Positions 19,665-30,298 of a stretch of 64,000 nucleotides of DNA are shown here, one piece after another. Made by a program: the position numbers and the translations under genes. This DNA is from Whalleya microplaca (lineage: Eukaryota > Ascomycota > Sordariomycetes > Xylariales > Xylariaceae). How positions within the stretch are numbered: position 1 is the first letter of the stretch; each line of letters opens with the position of its first letter. The notes beneath the pieces are model-generated. The model saw nothing but the letters and a program-made list of their open reading frames with translations. It was not told the origin of the DNA and ran no database searches. Where the stretch lies: positions 372,001 to 436,000 of the forward strand of contig MU385742.1 of assembly GCA_022497155.1 (NCBI GenBank). The letters are read 5' to 3'.

Positions 19665-21163
19665 AATATCGATTTTACTGCGGCATGTATTCGTGGTGTT
19701 CGAGTCTTAACCAGATGCATGAGCTTAGCGAAGAGAAGATACGGGCCCACAGCTGCCCAGAAGGCGAGGATGATGAAGAGCCCAAACGTTGTCTTTATGT
19801 CGGGGGTCCGCGAGGCGAGGAATCGTCGTATAACAGCGCTTGGGGGTAGCCGGCCGTTAACCGCAGCAGGTTCCATCGGCGCCTCTACTAGTTCTGGCTT
19901 CTCGATGATGTCAACCATTTTCCAGGCCACTTTGTTACCTATCCTGTCCCATCTGGCTTCGCAAGCGGCAGCGCGGCCTGCCTCGCTAATATGCTCTCTA
20001 AGTTTTGAGTCGTGGCCAAGCTGCAGCACTTTCTGTACGAACATCTCGAGATCCTGAGGCGGAATAAGATAGCCAGTTTTGCCGTGTTCGATGATGTCGC
20101 TAGGCCCGCCCTCGTCTCTTGCGATCACCGGCACACCGCTTGCCATCGCCTCCAGGACGACTAACCCAAAGGTTTCCGTGATGGAGCAATGTAAGAAGAT
20201 ATCGGCAGATGCATAATGCGTCATCAATGCTTCTCCGACTCTGAATCCGGTGAAGATAACCTTTCCCTTCTCTCTTAGCGGCTCAAACATCTCAATTACT
20301 TCCTGTTCGACGGCGGAATTTCGATTTCCACCGACAATAACTAGTTTGAAATCGAGTCCCCTCTTGTCCAATTCAAGAGCCGCTTGTGAGAGGAACTTGA
20401 ACCCCTTTTCGCCGGCCAATCGCGAACAGGTGAATAGAATAAGTTCACCATTCGGTGCCCATTCTTTCCTCAGCTCCTCGCTTCTCTTGGCCGGACTGAA
20501 ACCATCGCTAGCAACCCCTCTCCTCAGCACCTCCATCTTCTCGTCCGGCACGCCTGCAACTCCGTTCAGGTATTTCCTGACGAATGTGCTCGGGTAGAAT
20601 ATGGTCTTGACAGATGAATCACAGAAAAGATATCCCTGTACCTTGGCGAAAACCCAACTCGCAATGCCACCCAATGGCCAAGGGAACAATATCGAGCAAT
20701 ATCCCGCCAGATCAGTCTGAAAGTTGCATATTATGGGAACTTGCAACTCCTTGGCTTGGAGTCGTAACTGTAGCATCACCTGAAACCCCAGGGACGCAGG
20801 ACTCGCCAAGTAGATGATATCTGGCGGTTCCCCAAATGTCATTCTGTATAACTCCGAGAGTCTTACAGGATACACCACCGAGAGCTCAGGGTTAAAGGGC
20901 AGAGGGTATCCTTTTACCCGTACTTCTTGATGGTATGATCGGTCCACAGTGTCCAACTTAGCTGCAGCGAAGGTGTTCACTTTGGTGTGGTTGTACGGTG
21001 CGACGACTGATACCAAAGCTCCATGGGTTCGCAAGTGGTTCACCAGCATCAGTGTCGTTCGTGAAACACCGTTCACGGGACCAAAGCTCTCCGTACAAAT
21101 CAGGATGCGCCGGCCTCGCAGAGCGGGCGGAGACACATCTAAGTCGTGAGCCGCGGCAGTCAT
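19661..21163 (-). CDS. GT4 family glycosyltransferase, SQD2-like, with C-terminal membrane segment
   Basis: A 500-residue protein encoded by one exon. The N-terminal Rossmann domain begins GRRILICTESFGPVNGVSRT, the donor loop region characteristic of the SQD2/MgtA branch of GT4. The C-terminal domain has SRLAGEKGFKFL and the retaining-GT EX7E motif ETFGLVVLE (Glu about 330 and 338), followed by ASGVPVIARDEGGPSDII. A hydrophobic stretch near residues 455-480 (FGLFIILAFWAAVGPYLLF) suggests membrane attachment. SQD2 of plants transfers sulfoquinovose, and also glucuronate under phosphate limitation, to diacylglycerol; MgtA-type relatives transfer mannose. The gene is divergent from a UDP-glucose 6-dehydrogenase, whose product UDP-glucuronate would be a fitting donor, so a glucuronosyl-lipid synthase is a reasonable inference. 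The donor is not proven by sequence. Confidence 0.88.
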   Translation of the reverse strand: MTAAAHDLDVSPPALRGRRILICTESFGPVNGVSRTTLMLVNHLRTHGALVSVVAPYNHTKVNTFAAAKLDTVDRSYHQEVRVKGYPLPFNPELSVVYPVRLSELYRMTFGEPPDIIYLASPASLGFQVMLQLRLQAKELQVPIICNFQTDLAGYCSILFPWPLGGIASWVFAKVQGYLFCDSSVKTIFYPSTFVRKYLNGVAGVPDEKMEVLRRGVASDGFSPAKRSEELRKEWAPNGELILFTCSRLAGEKGFKFLSQAALELDKRGLDFKLVIVGGNRNSAVEQEVIEMFEPLREKGKVIFTGFRVGEALMTHYASADIFLHCSITETFGLVVLEAMASGVPVIARDEGGPSDIIEHGKTGYLIPPQDLEMFVQKVLQLGHDSKLREHISEAGRAAACEARWDRIGNKVAWKMVDIIEKPELVEAPMEPAAVNGRLPPSAVIRRFLASRTPDIKTTFGLFIILAFWAAVGPYLLFAKLMHLVKTRTPRIHAAVKSIF

Positions 21164-23262
21164 TTTCGTCGGTTGCCAAGAGATTATCCAAAGACAGTTT
21201 CGGCTATCGCCAGATCACTTCGTCGTATCTTCGGCGCAAAAATAATATTTAGGCTCAGCTATGGAATGGAGAGACCAGACAAGCTGAAGATACAATATAT
21301 CATAGGCTAAACTGCGCACTCATAGAGCGCCTCTGCGTTAGTAGAGCCCAAGTATGAGAGGTGAAGGTAGAACGAGTGACATTACGCCTGAGATCATACA
21401 CTTACTAAGAATATATGGCTAAAGTAACGCAGTAATATGGCTTATGGTAGTTTTGAAGACACTGGGCATTGAACAAGGTTATAAATCGTGCTATTCTTCA
21501 AATAAACTTATCAACCGCCCATCTAGTGCCTTCGTCAGTGCGTCGCGTAGAGTATGCGAGTCGTCCTCACCGCACACAGTCTGACATTGAAAGGCGCGTG
21601 ACCAGACTGCTCTACTATACCTAGTCATTCACTACTCTTGAGCCAGATAGGACAGAGAACTTATCTACATACCGTCATCAACGAAAAGTCATGATCCTTC
21701 TTCAAGTCACATCCGCAGTAGAGAGCCGATATCGATGTTTCAATACAACAATGTTTGTCAGAAAGAATCACCAGTCGTTTGTTATCATTCAGCAATCCCT
21801 GGAGCTGCGTCTGCAGGCAACTTAGTTCTGGACGTGCATCTAGCCTGGTTGCGTCGCCACCCACGTTTGGCCCAATGACGAACTCTGGTGGCTGCACATT
21901 TTAGATGCTTCGGACGGTCTGCCCACCAATCAGCTGTCCCGCTCGACGCACATTTCGTCAAGAGAACCTTTCGAGCGAACTCAAATGCGCCCATCCACCT
22001 CGAGAGCCTGGAACCCTACAATGTCATTAGACTCACCGGGCTAGTAGATTAGGTTCATAATAATCACATGCACATTCGACATTACCTATCTGAGATTGTC
22101 CAGATTCATCATACCCGTTCTGATTTGCGAATTAGCACCACTGCTTAACCCCCCGTGTCTGTAGTACACTTATCTGTTGGATATCCGCTCACCTTGCCTA
22201 GGGCGCACACTAGGTAAAAAGAGGCGTCGGTCTTATTAAGCTATACTATGGTTATTAACTTACACCCTCTTCGCTAGAAAAGATGCAGATGTTGATAGTC
22301 TTGCATTGCTGCAATGTTCCTTGCATGAACGTAGTACTTACTGACCGATCAAGCCTATCTCGTTGAATACTTTATTTATTATATATGATTGTTCAGATAT
22401 TTCTTCCAGAATGGAATTCATATCTTGCCATATTAAAAACCTGGAGTGTGACGTTTAACGTTTTCTAATACTATGACCACTCCCGTAGTGAAGCAGGCCC
22501 GTGTACAACAACATGTAGGTATCTGACCACCACTTGCATTGGCTTGAGGGTAAGTTTGTACTTTTCACGCCCAGGTCCATCCGTATGTATCAGGATATGA
22601 GCATTATTGGCGGCAAAGTGCCTATCACACCAGTTCCATAATATGCGTAATAGGTTAGTACGGTACAGCGATATTGCAGCGTTCGTCAGGTAGATCATCT
22701 TTATAGCTTCCCCCATTCACTTTAACTCCATTATACACATGGTAAAGTTCGAGCGAACACTGGACAAGACTTCTCAAAAGGAGGGACACTCCATCGAATA
22801 CTTTGAGCAAGGGTCCTACGGGAAGCTTCACGCGATCACGCAGCTCTTGCCACTTGATATCTTTCTTTTCTCTCGTTGGAAAGGGATATCCTAGTGACAC
22901 GCGGTACGACCCTTCCCAGCCTAGACGTGATTGTACTTGTTCGGGTTCTTATCTCAGATCCTTTCATCAACTTCGTCTTGCAGTTTTACAGGGTACGACT
23001 TGATAGGTGTTGGTTGGGTACTAGCTTGTCTGCCAGAGCGATCATCGGGCTTGCTTCTCTGACTACTGCAAGCCCTACGCAGGAGGTAAGTAGTCACGCT
23101 CTCTGGTTACATGTTTTTCCAGTGGCGCCATTGTTTGCGCCGATATCCTTTCTTCAAAGAGACGTGATCGTGTATGATTTCCTCCTTCGCAAATTGCCCA
23201 TTTCTCACCACAGCTTAACATCCCCTTCTCCAAGATTGCACACTATCCTTTGAACTTCCTTC
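21164..23262. promoter_or_regulatory. shared divergent promoter region of the GT4 and UGDH genes
   Basis: This 2.1 kb region separates the starts of two divergently transcribed genes. Short minus-strand frames (21661-21994, 22471-22900) show no family features. No CACGTG element (Pho4/NUC-1 type) was seen by eye. The part from about 23090 to 23262 is pyrimidine-rich and probably the UGDH leader. Confidence 0.45.
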
Positions 23263-25498
23263 ATGATCACGGATTCTAAATTATCGACGTTAAGGAGGAC
23301 TGTCCGGCGACTAGGAAGATATCTAGCTTCGCTGATTGCAATGGACACCTTCCACGCAGCTGTTGTCAATTCCGACGATGGCGCCTTTCCTGATGTCGTT
23401 TCCACGGCCCCAACTACACCGGGTGGTAGTTCGACATACAGCCCCGAGCTTTGTGCAGAGCGGTACATCGATAAATTCGATCTCGAGGGATCAAATCTGC
23501 AAGAGATAACAACTCCTCATAATGCGACACCGCTTGTTCGTAACATATGCTGCGTTGGCGCCGGCTATGTTGGTTAGTCATTCCTTTTCTGCTTAAAAGT
23601 TCAGGGTTGCAATATCCTCCCATCCGTCTCTTATGTTGTTACACACTCGTTCTTGGGAGTTGACAGTGATTCAGGTGGTCCCACAGCTGCGGTCATCGCC
23701 TATCAGAATCCGCATCTTCGCGTTACAATCGTCGACAAGAATGAACAACGCATCCGAAGATGGAACTCCAAGCATTTACCCATCTACGAACCAGGCTTGG
23801 GAGATATTGTGCGAATTGCCCGCGATGGATCTAGTGGCTTTTCTTTCGTCAACGAGCCAACCAAGTTAGATGATGCGATACCAGATGACTCTGGATGTTC
23901 TTCTGGGAGCGAGCCCCAAGGTCATGAGCAGCGAAGCGGGCTGACAATCGTACCATCGAGACAACCTAACTTATTCTTTTCAACTCAAGTGGCTAAATGC
24001 ATTGGTGAAGCAGATGTTGTCCTCATTGCGGTCAACACGCCTACTAAGTCCAAAGGCGCTGGAGCGGGCAGTGCGACAGATATGACGGCTTTTGAAGCTG
24101 TCACGAGGGAGGTTGCAAAATACGCTCGCCCAGGAACTATTATCGTGGAAAAGTCCACTGTGCCTTGTAGAACGGCGCAACTCGTACAGGGAACCGTGAG
24201 AACTGGCTCTTCATCAGACCTAAGATATCAAGTCAGCTAACAACCTTCAGATGGCAGTTCAAAGACCTGGTGTGCACTTTGAGATCCTCTCCAACCCGGA
24301 GTTTTTGGCTGCTGGTACAGCTATGAAAGATCTCATGTATCCTGATCGCGTGCTAATCGGCTCTGCGACAACGCCATCCGGTCGTCGTGCCGCTGAGGCT
24401 CTAGTTGGAGTCTACGCGGCTTGGGTCCCGCGATCACGCATCATAACCACCAATGTTTGGTCATCAGAACTCTCGAAGCTAGTCGCCAACTCCATGTTAG
24501 CACAGCGCATCAGCAGCATCAACTCGATATCTGCCATCTGCGAGAAGACCGGAGCAAAGATCGATGAGGTTGCCATGTCCATTGGCTGTGATCCGCGGAT
24601 CGGAGACAAGTTCCTGAAGGCAGGCATTGGCTTCGGTGGTAGCTGTTTCAAGAAAGACATCCTCAGCTTAGTCTATCTGGCCGAATCGCTCGGCCTAGAG
24701 GAAGTCGGCGAGTACTGGCAACAGGTAATCAAGATGAATGAGTACCAGCGCGATCGGTTCTCGATGCGCGTCATAAAGTGCTTGAATAACACTCTAGTGA
24801 GCAAGAAGGTCACTCTGCTTGGTTATGCATTTAAAGCCAACACCTCCGACACGAGGGAGTCGCCTGCGTTGGGGATTATCAAGACGCTCCTAGAAGAGAG
24901 CCCTAGGGAACTTGCTATTTTCGACCCGTGTTGTAACCCGGAGATGGTTAGACAAGAAATTAAGAGCCTCATTAAAGACCAACCGGCTCTCAAAGAAGAT
25001 GGGGGGCCTATAGAGGTTTATTCGGATGCTTATATGGCTTGCGACAGCAGCGATGCCATTCTCATAACTACCGAATGCAACGAGTTTCGGAACACCCCGG
25101 ACAGCATCGCGTCTAGACATCAAGCTGCGTTGCTATCGGCGGCAAGGCTCGACCCTCGACCATTTGCGCAAGCAGGACCCACAGAGACAGATATCCTGTG
25201 CCTCCACAAGTATCTCCTGCGCTCTGAGCTCGCATCGACTCACCCCGATGAAGACCCCTTGCAACGGTATAGACCAGAACCTTCTTGTGAGGATGACTGC
25301 CCCGACTGTAGTCTTATCAAGACGAGCGGATACTCAACAGCTGGGAATTCTAGTGAATTCAGCCAGAAGGAGAAGCTGGACTGGTCCAGGATTTCTTATC
25401 GCATGATTAAGCCCAAGTGGTTGTTTGATGGGAAAGGCATTATTGACGTGAGGGAGATGAGCAAACTGGGTATTAGGGTGGAGAGCATAGGGCAATAA
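23263..25498 (+). CDS. UDP-glucose 6-dehydrogenase
   Basis: Oxidises UDP-glucose to UDP-glucuronate with two NAD+. Three exons: 23263-23572, 23675-24195 and 24251-25498, giving 692 residues, or 666 if the second ATG at 23341 is used. The first splice rebuilds the NAD motif GAGYVGGPTAAVIA; the second joins LVQGT to MAVQRPGVHFE. Other landmarks are VNTPTKSKG, EKSTVPCRTAQL, LSNPEFLAAGTAMKDL, the substrate-loop Lys region (LVANSMLAQRISSINS) and the catalytic Cys in GFGGSCFKKD (about residue 409). The protein is longer than the usual 460-500. It has an N-terminal extension of about 90 residues and, between TTECNEFR and the closing SYRMIKPKWLFDGKGII block, an acidic, Cys-containing insert of about 100 residues. 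Divergent partner of the GT4 gene. Confidence 0.93.
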
Positions 25499-26290
25499 TG
25501 AGGGCAAGTAGAGAGAGAGAGAGAGAGAGCCATATTGTTATCGGTTGGGTATGACACGTTTTTGCGAATTTTCTCTCTGCGTTTGCATCGAGGGGTATAC
25601 ATAACATTCTCGATAGGTTTTGGAGCGTTGTTAACGTCAAATCACATAGGTAGATTGATACGATAGACTAATAACCTACCTGACTCGTTGTTGAACACCC
25701 TTTTTGGATAATTGCAAAGCTGGCACATTCTACACAGACATTTGCTTCTGGATATGCTGACTCGTTGTAATTAAGTTCCTCACTTGCTGGCCCGCTAGTT
25801 GCAGTCATGAGGCGTGTTTAACGATAGTCACTGTAGATAGAACTCATACCTACCTAGTAACTCAACTGATACTAGTCGTACAGAGCCGCAAGAGGCTCTA
25901 GGCAGTTCGAGATTGTCCCGAAAGTCTAGATCTCATACCGATAGCCTGGTTCAGGTCCGAGATCAAGCAAATAGCTTTGATACCGAAGGTGAGGTAAGGT
26001 GAGGTACGGTGAAGTCATTGCAATGCTTGTATGAATTATTAGCTCCTTTAGCCGCGGATATGCTACTGTACCTAGCATCCCCCTGGTTCTCCACTGCCGC
26101 ATTGCGCCGAGGCAAGGGGGACATATCGCGGCGGACGTAAATCAACCGCCGAAGACATTCCTCTCATTACCCGGTCATACATTTCGTCATAATAAAATCA
26201 ATTAATTCGCTGCTTGATCGAGCAATTGGATTACGGCCGATGAGACCTTGACCAAGCATCGCATCGCATATCAAATCCCACCTGGCAAAG
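25499..26290. other. intergenic region with AG microsatellite
   Basis: It begins with the UGDH 3' UTR, which carries (AG)n at 25510-25529. Imperfect GGTGAGGTA direct repeats occur at about 25988-26013. The remainder is the probable promoter of the CoA-transferase gene; no other gene was found. Confidence 0.6.
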
Positions 26291-28149
26291 ATGGCGCGCT
26301 CCCGGAGTGGCAGTCTCTTCCTACGGGCCTCCGTCCAACTCTCGTACCGCTGGGCCGTCCCGTGCGCCGGGCAGTATGCTAGGCTCGCGACGAGGGGAAC
26401 AAAATCGACGGCAACTCCCTTCCTTCAAAGACACAGATATTATTCCACCGAGAGAAAAGCCGCACCGGTAAAATCACGCGGTGGATCTAAAGTCTGGACG
26501 TCAGCCGACGAAGCTGTCGCTGACTTGAAAGATGGCGATGTGGTCCTGAGTGCCGGCTTCGGGCTATGTGGGGTAGCTGGTAGGTACACACTGATGCACG
26601 CATGCGCGTGTCCCTACGACTCTTACATGCTCTTAAATATTATTAATAGGGGTTGACTAACCAGCCTCGTTATAACAGAGACGCTCATCCAGGCTATACA
26701 CAAGAAAGGGCTGAAGAATCTTACGGCCGTCTCGAATAATGCCGGCAAGGGAGACGGCGGACTAGCTCTGTTGACCAGGGACGGGCGTCTAAGTCGCATC
26801 ATTCTTTCGTACCTAGGGTCGAATAAAGAGCTGGAGAAACAATATTTAACCGGCGAGATAGCCGTGCAATTGTGTCCCCAGGGGACGCTTGCGGAGAGAT
26901 TGAGGGCGGCTGGGGCTGGTATCCCGGCTTTCTACACGAGAACGGGCGGGAGTAAGTCGTAATTACTCATTTCTTCAAGTCTATGACTACCGACTATTCG
27001 AGGAATCGAAGCTGATATCTTTCAAGAAACATTTATCGAGACAGGCGAGATTCCCACGAGGTTCACCCCCGAGGCCGTCCTTGAGCAAGGCCAGCCGAAA
27101 GAGACGCGGATCTTCGATGGCAAGTCATATATCATGGAGACAGCATTGCCCGGTGATGTGGCGATCCTACGGGCTTGGAAAGTCGACGAGGCAGGCAATT
27201 GTGTCTTCAAGTAAGCCACGCATCCCTTTGTTGAAAAGCCCCGCTCCCGTAGTCTAACCACGCACACCCTAGATACACCACGAAGACGTACGCCGGCCTG
27301 ATGGCCAAGGCGGCACGCCTGTCCATCGTGGAAGCCGAGAATATCGTGCCGATCGGGGAAATCGACCCAGACCAAGTGGACCTACCGGGGATCTTCATCG
27401 ACCGGATTGTTCCGGCGACGGCGAAGAAGAACGTCGAGGTGCTGAAGCTGGCGCCGCCCACAGACCCGACCGGCAAACCCGGTGCCCTTGACTCGCGCAA
27501 CCGCATCGCCAAGCGTGCGGCCAAGGAACTTCAAGATGGCTTCTACGTCAACCTCGGCGTCGGCATCCCGACGCTCGCGGCTTCTTACCTGCCCGCGGAC
27601 ACGAAGGTCTGGCTGCAGTCCGAGAACGGCATCCTTGGCATGGGGCCGTACCCCGCTACGGAGGCTGATGCGGACCCGGACCTGATCAATGCTGGCAAGG
27701 AGACGGTGACGCTGCTGCCGGGCGCATCGACGTTCGACAGTGCTGAGTCGTTCGGCATGATCCGCGGCGGGCACGTGGACGTGTCAATCCTCGGCGCCTT
27801 CCAGGTGTCCGCGAGTGGCGACCTGGCCAACTACATGATCCCTGGCAAGGTGTTTAAGGGCATGGGCGGCGCCATGGACCTCGTGTCGAACCCGGACCAA
27901 ACCAAGATCGTGGTAGCGACTGAGCACGTCGACAAGAAGGGCCGCAGCAAGATCGTCCAGGACTGCAAGCTGCCACTCACGGGCAAGGGTGTTGTCAGCA
28001 CGATCATTACCGATCTTGGCGTCTTCGAAGTCGATCGCATTAAGGGCGGGCTGACGTTGACTGAGGTTGCGGAGGGCGTCGATGTGGAGACGGTGAGGCA
28101 GAACACCGATGCGGACTTCAAGGTTGCGGAGGATCTCAAGACGTTCTAG
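26291..28149 (+). CDS. mitochondrial succinyl-CoA:3-ketoacid CoA-transferase (SCOT)
   Basis: Transfers CoA between succinyl-CoA and 3-oxoacids such as acetoacetate in the mitochondrial matrix. Four exons total 540 residues: 26291-26579, 26679-26951, 27027-27210 and 27273-28149. The N-terminus is Arg/Ser-rich without acidic residues, a mitochondrial targeting peptide. Subunit A-like half: [43 protein letters not shown]-like [11 protein letters not shown]. Subunit B-like half: [24 protein letters not shown], then [12 protein letters not shown] containing the catalytic Glu (about 366), and [14 protein letters not shown]. The third exon start is chosen at 27027 because the join then reads [14 protein letters not shown], matching family length; 27012 would also keep frame and add five residues. 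It converges with the AhpD-like gene. Confidence 0.93.
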
Positions 28150-28428
28150 ACTACAAGTGAATTGCAACGGGCGCAAATGCGTAGAAGCATTGGACTTAAT
28201 ATTGTTCGCATAGATGTAATGGGAAATACACAGGCTTCAATGTCATCCTTTATCTAGTACCTCACCTATACTACAATAAACTTATGGACATCTATTTTTG
28301 TTACTTCTCATTGATTTTCATCTACCCAAGTAAGATCTGTTACAACAGACAGAACATCGTCTGGTGACGGTGATTAACCCATCACGCACATATGTACATG
28401 TATCTCTTCATAAATCCTTCCCTTCAGA

Positions 28429-29379
28429 TCATAACTTGGGCCGTAATCCAGGGGCAAACGTTGTCCCCTCACCACCGCCAATCACATGCACCAACTTGTC
28501 AATGTTTTCCAACAACCAAATATTACCCTCCTCGCTGGCCAGCCACTCGCCGCCCTCGACGTGTTCCTCGCCCTCGGCCTTCGCGTCGCCGTACTCATAC
28601 GCCTTGCGCAGGCCGAAGATATGCGAGACGACCTGCGGCCCGACGCCCGTCTGCGTCCGCAGACTCGCGATCGCTACCAGCGATGTCAGCACCCTGCCAA
28701 CGTTGACCGGCTGTGTCACCCCGCGCGGGTTCGACAGCAAGTTCGAGTAGTGTCCGTTCAGGATGTGCACGGGTAGGTCCGGATGCGACTGCGCTAGCTT
28801 GTCTAGTAGCTTGCGCTCGAATCCCACGTATACGCTATCCCACAACGCGAGACCGTCTCGCTTGCGGAGTTCGAGGTTGTCGACGGTCAGCTGGCGCGTC
28901 GGCGTCTTGCTCAGCGCGGATTGTACGTCTGATGGCAGGCTCCCGTAGAAGGCCCCTAGCGTGTTGATACTTCGCGGGATCCCGTTGAACGAGATGCACT
29001 TGAGCGCGACTTCGCGGATCAGCTCGGCGTTCTGTACGGGCGTGCGCTTTGCGGAACTAGGAGATGAGTTGGCGAGCTCAAAGATGTGTGTCATGGACTC
29101 GGGGGAATTCAGGGTTGCGGAGACGGCGGTCTGTTTGTCGTTTCAACAGGAGAGTTGGTTAGCTGTCTGTTGCGTTTCCTTTGAGAAGCAATTGGATCCC
29201 GCAAGCAGGACTGGACTTACCGACACCGTCACCCAGGCCGGTAGGCCGACTTTCTTCTCAGTGGCATCGCTGGCGAAGCGTGATAGTGCGGGCGGAACGT
29301 TTGCCGATGCGCGTGTGTAGCCCGGACTCGCGTGACTGGCGTTGATGAGGGCCTTAACGGCGGGTGACAGTTTTGACAT
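28429..29379 (-). CDS. AhpD-like / carboxymuconolactone decarboxylase-like protein
   Basis: A 286-residue protein from two exons (29379-29221 and 29130-28429) with a 90-nt intron (GTAAGT donor; join LPAWVTVS-TAVSATLNSP). The segment AELIREVALKCISFNGIPRSINTLGAFYG resembles the core helix of the CMD/AhpD fold (alignments of the type A-I-L-Q-C...F-P-R-A-I-N-A-L). The C-terminal half is a second all-helical repeat. The redox CxxC pair of true AhpD peroxidase-reductants is absent, so an alkylhydroperoxidase role is unlikely to carry over directly. There is no signal peptide or membrane segment. It ends only 279 bp from the convergent SCOT gene. The exact function is unknown. Confidence 0.72.
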
Positions 29380-30298
29380 TCTGGGCGCTAGAAATATGCT
29401 TTTCCCTTAGCTCTGGCTTTCTCTTATCTCAAGGATTCGTTGCGTTATGTTGCGTTACAGCGCAGCCGGACGTCATTGGCTTTATTCCGTCTATGTATGT
29501 ATGTACCTCACTTACAGCTGGAGGTCCCAGACTTCATACATGTAGTTAATAGTTCGTAGATGACATGATCCCGAGGCAATGCCGCGGGAATGAGGCATCG
29601 GTGGTTCAAGAACCCCCGAGCAACTAGAATTTCCCAAGACAGCAGCGCAATTCCACCGAGCTATGGTGGGTCGACAAGCGCTGGACCGGCCCTATCAGGC
29701 CTCCTGATTCAATGTAAGGTTTCATCGCATGTGGTTAACATTGATTCTACATGTATGGACATGCCATCAGGCAACATTACAGTAATACTGGAACATGGTT
29801 GAATGTCAAAGACATATGAGATCTGAAGGATATAAGTTCGATAGACTGCTTCATACCGAATAAGTTTCAGCATTATCAGCGCCTTTCTACTCAGTTCTAA
29901 ATGCCCAGTCCTGGGCTTCGACAACTGAGCAAGGTATAAGTCGACATGACTAGACACTCAAGACTATACCGAGATCGCCTTGAAACGCCAATCTCTTGCA
30001 ACCCAAGTTAAAAGGCATTGTTCTAGAAGTTACACCATAGTGGTACGAGTTTGAGGAAGCGGTTCGTTCAACAACTCATACCTCGTGGTCGCCGACATCT
30101 ACGTGAGACACATTCAAAGGACCGTCAGGTTCTAGTTCCATGTGGGTATCATTGCATTTCGTTAGATTTAAGGAACATTGAACATCCCCCAGAACTGACA
30201 TATGAGGCGCTTTCATTCGAGCTCGTCATCTTATATACCAACCAGTTCATTGACGTTATCCAATGCGCGTCTAGAATCATTTTGCCCTCTTACCTTCA
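29380..30298. other. intergenic region
   Basis: Promoter side of the AhpD-like gene and 3' side of the first transporter. Apart from a 14-nt stretch like the 5' end of tRNA-Gly (29595-29608) I see no gene. Confidence 0.55.

Noticed and set aside
26952..27011. Alternative acceptor at 27010-27011 for the third CoA-transferase exon
   Set aside because: It keeps frame but adds five residues where the family has none; 27027 gives the expected length. It is still possible.
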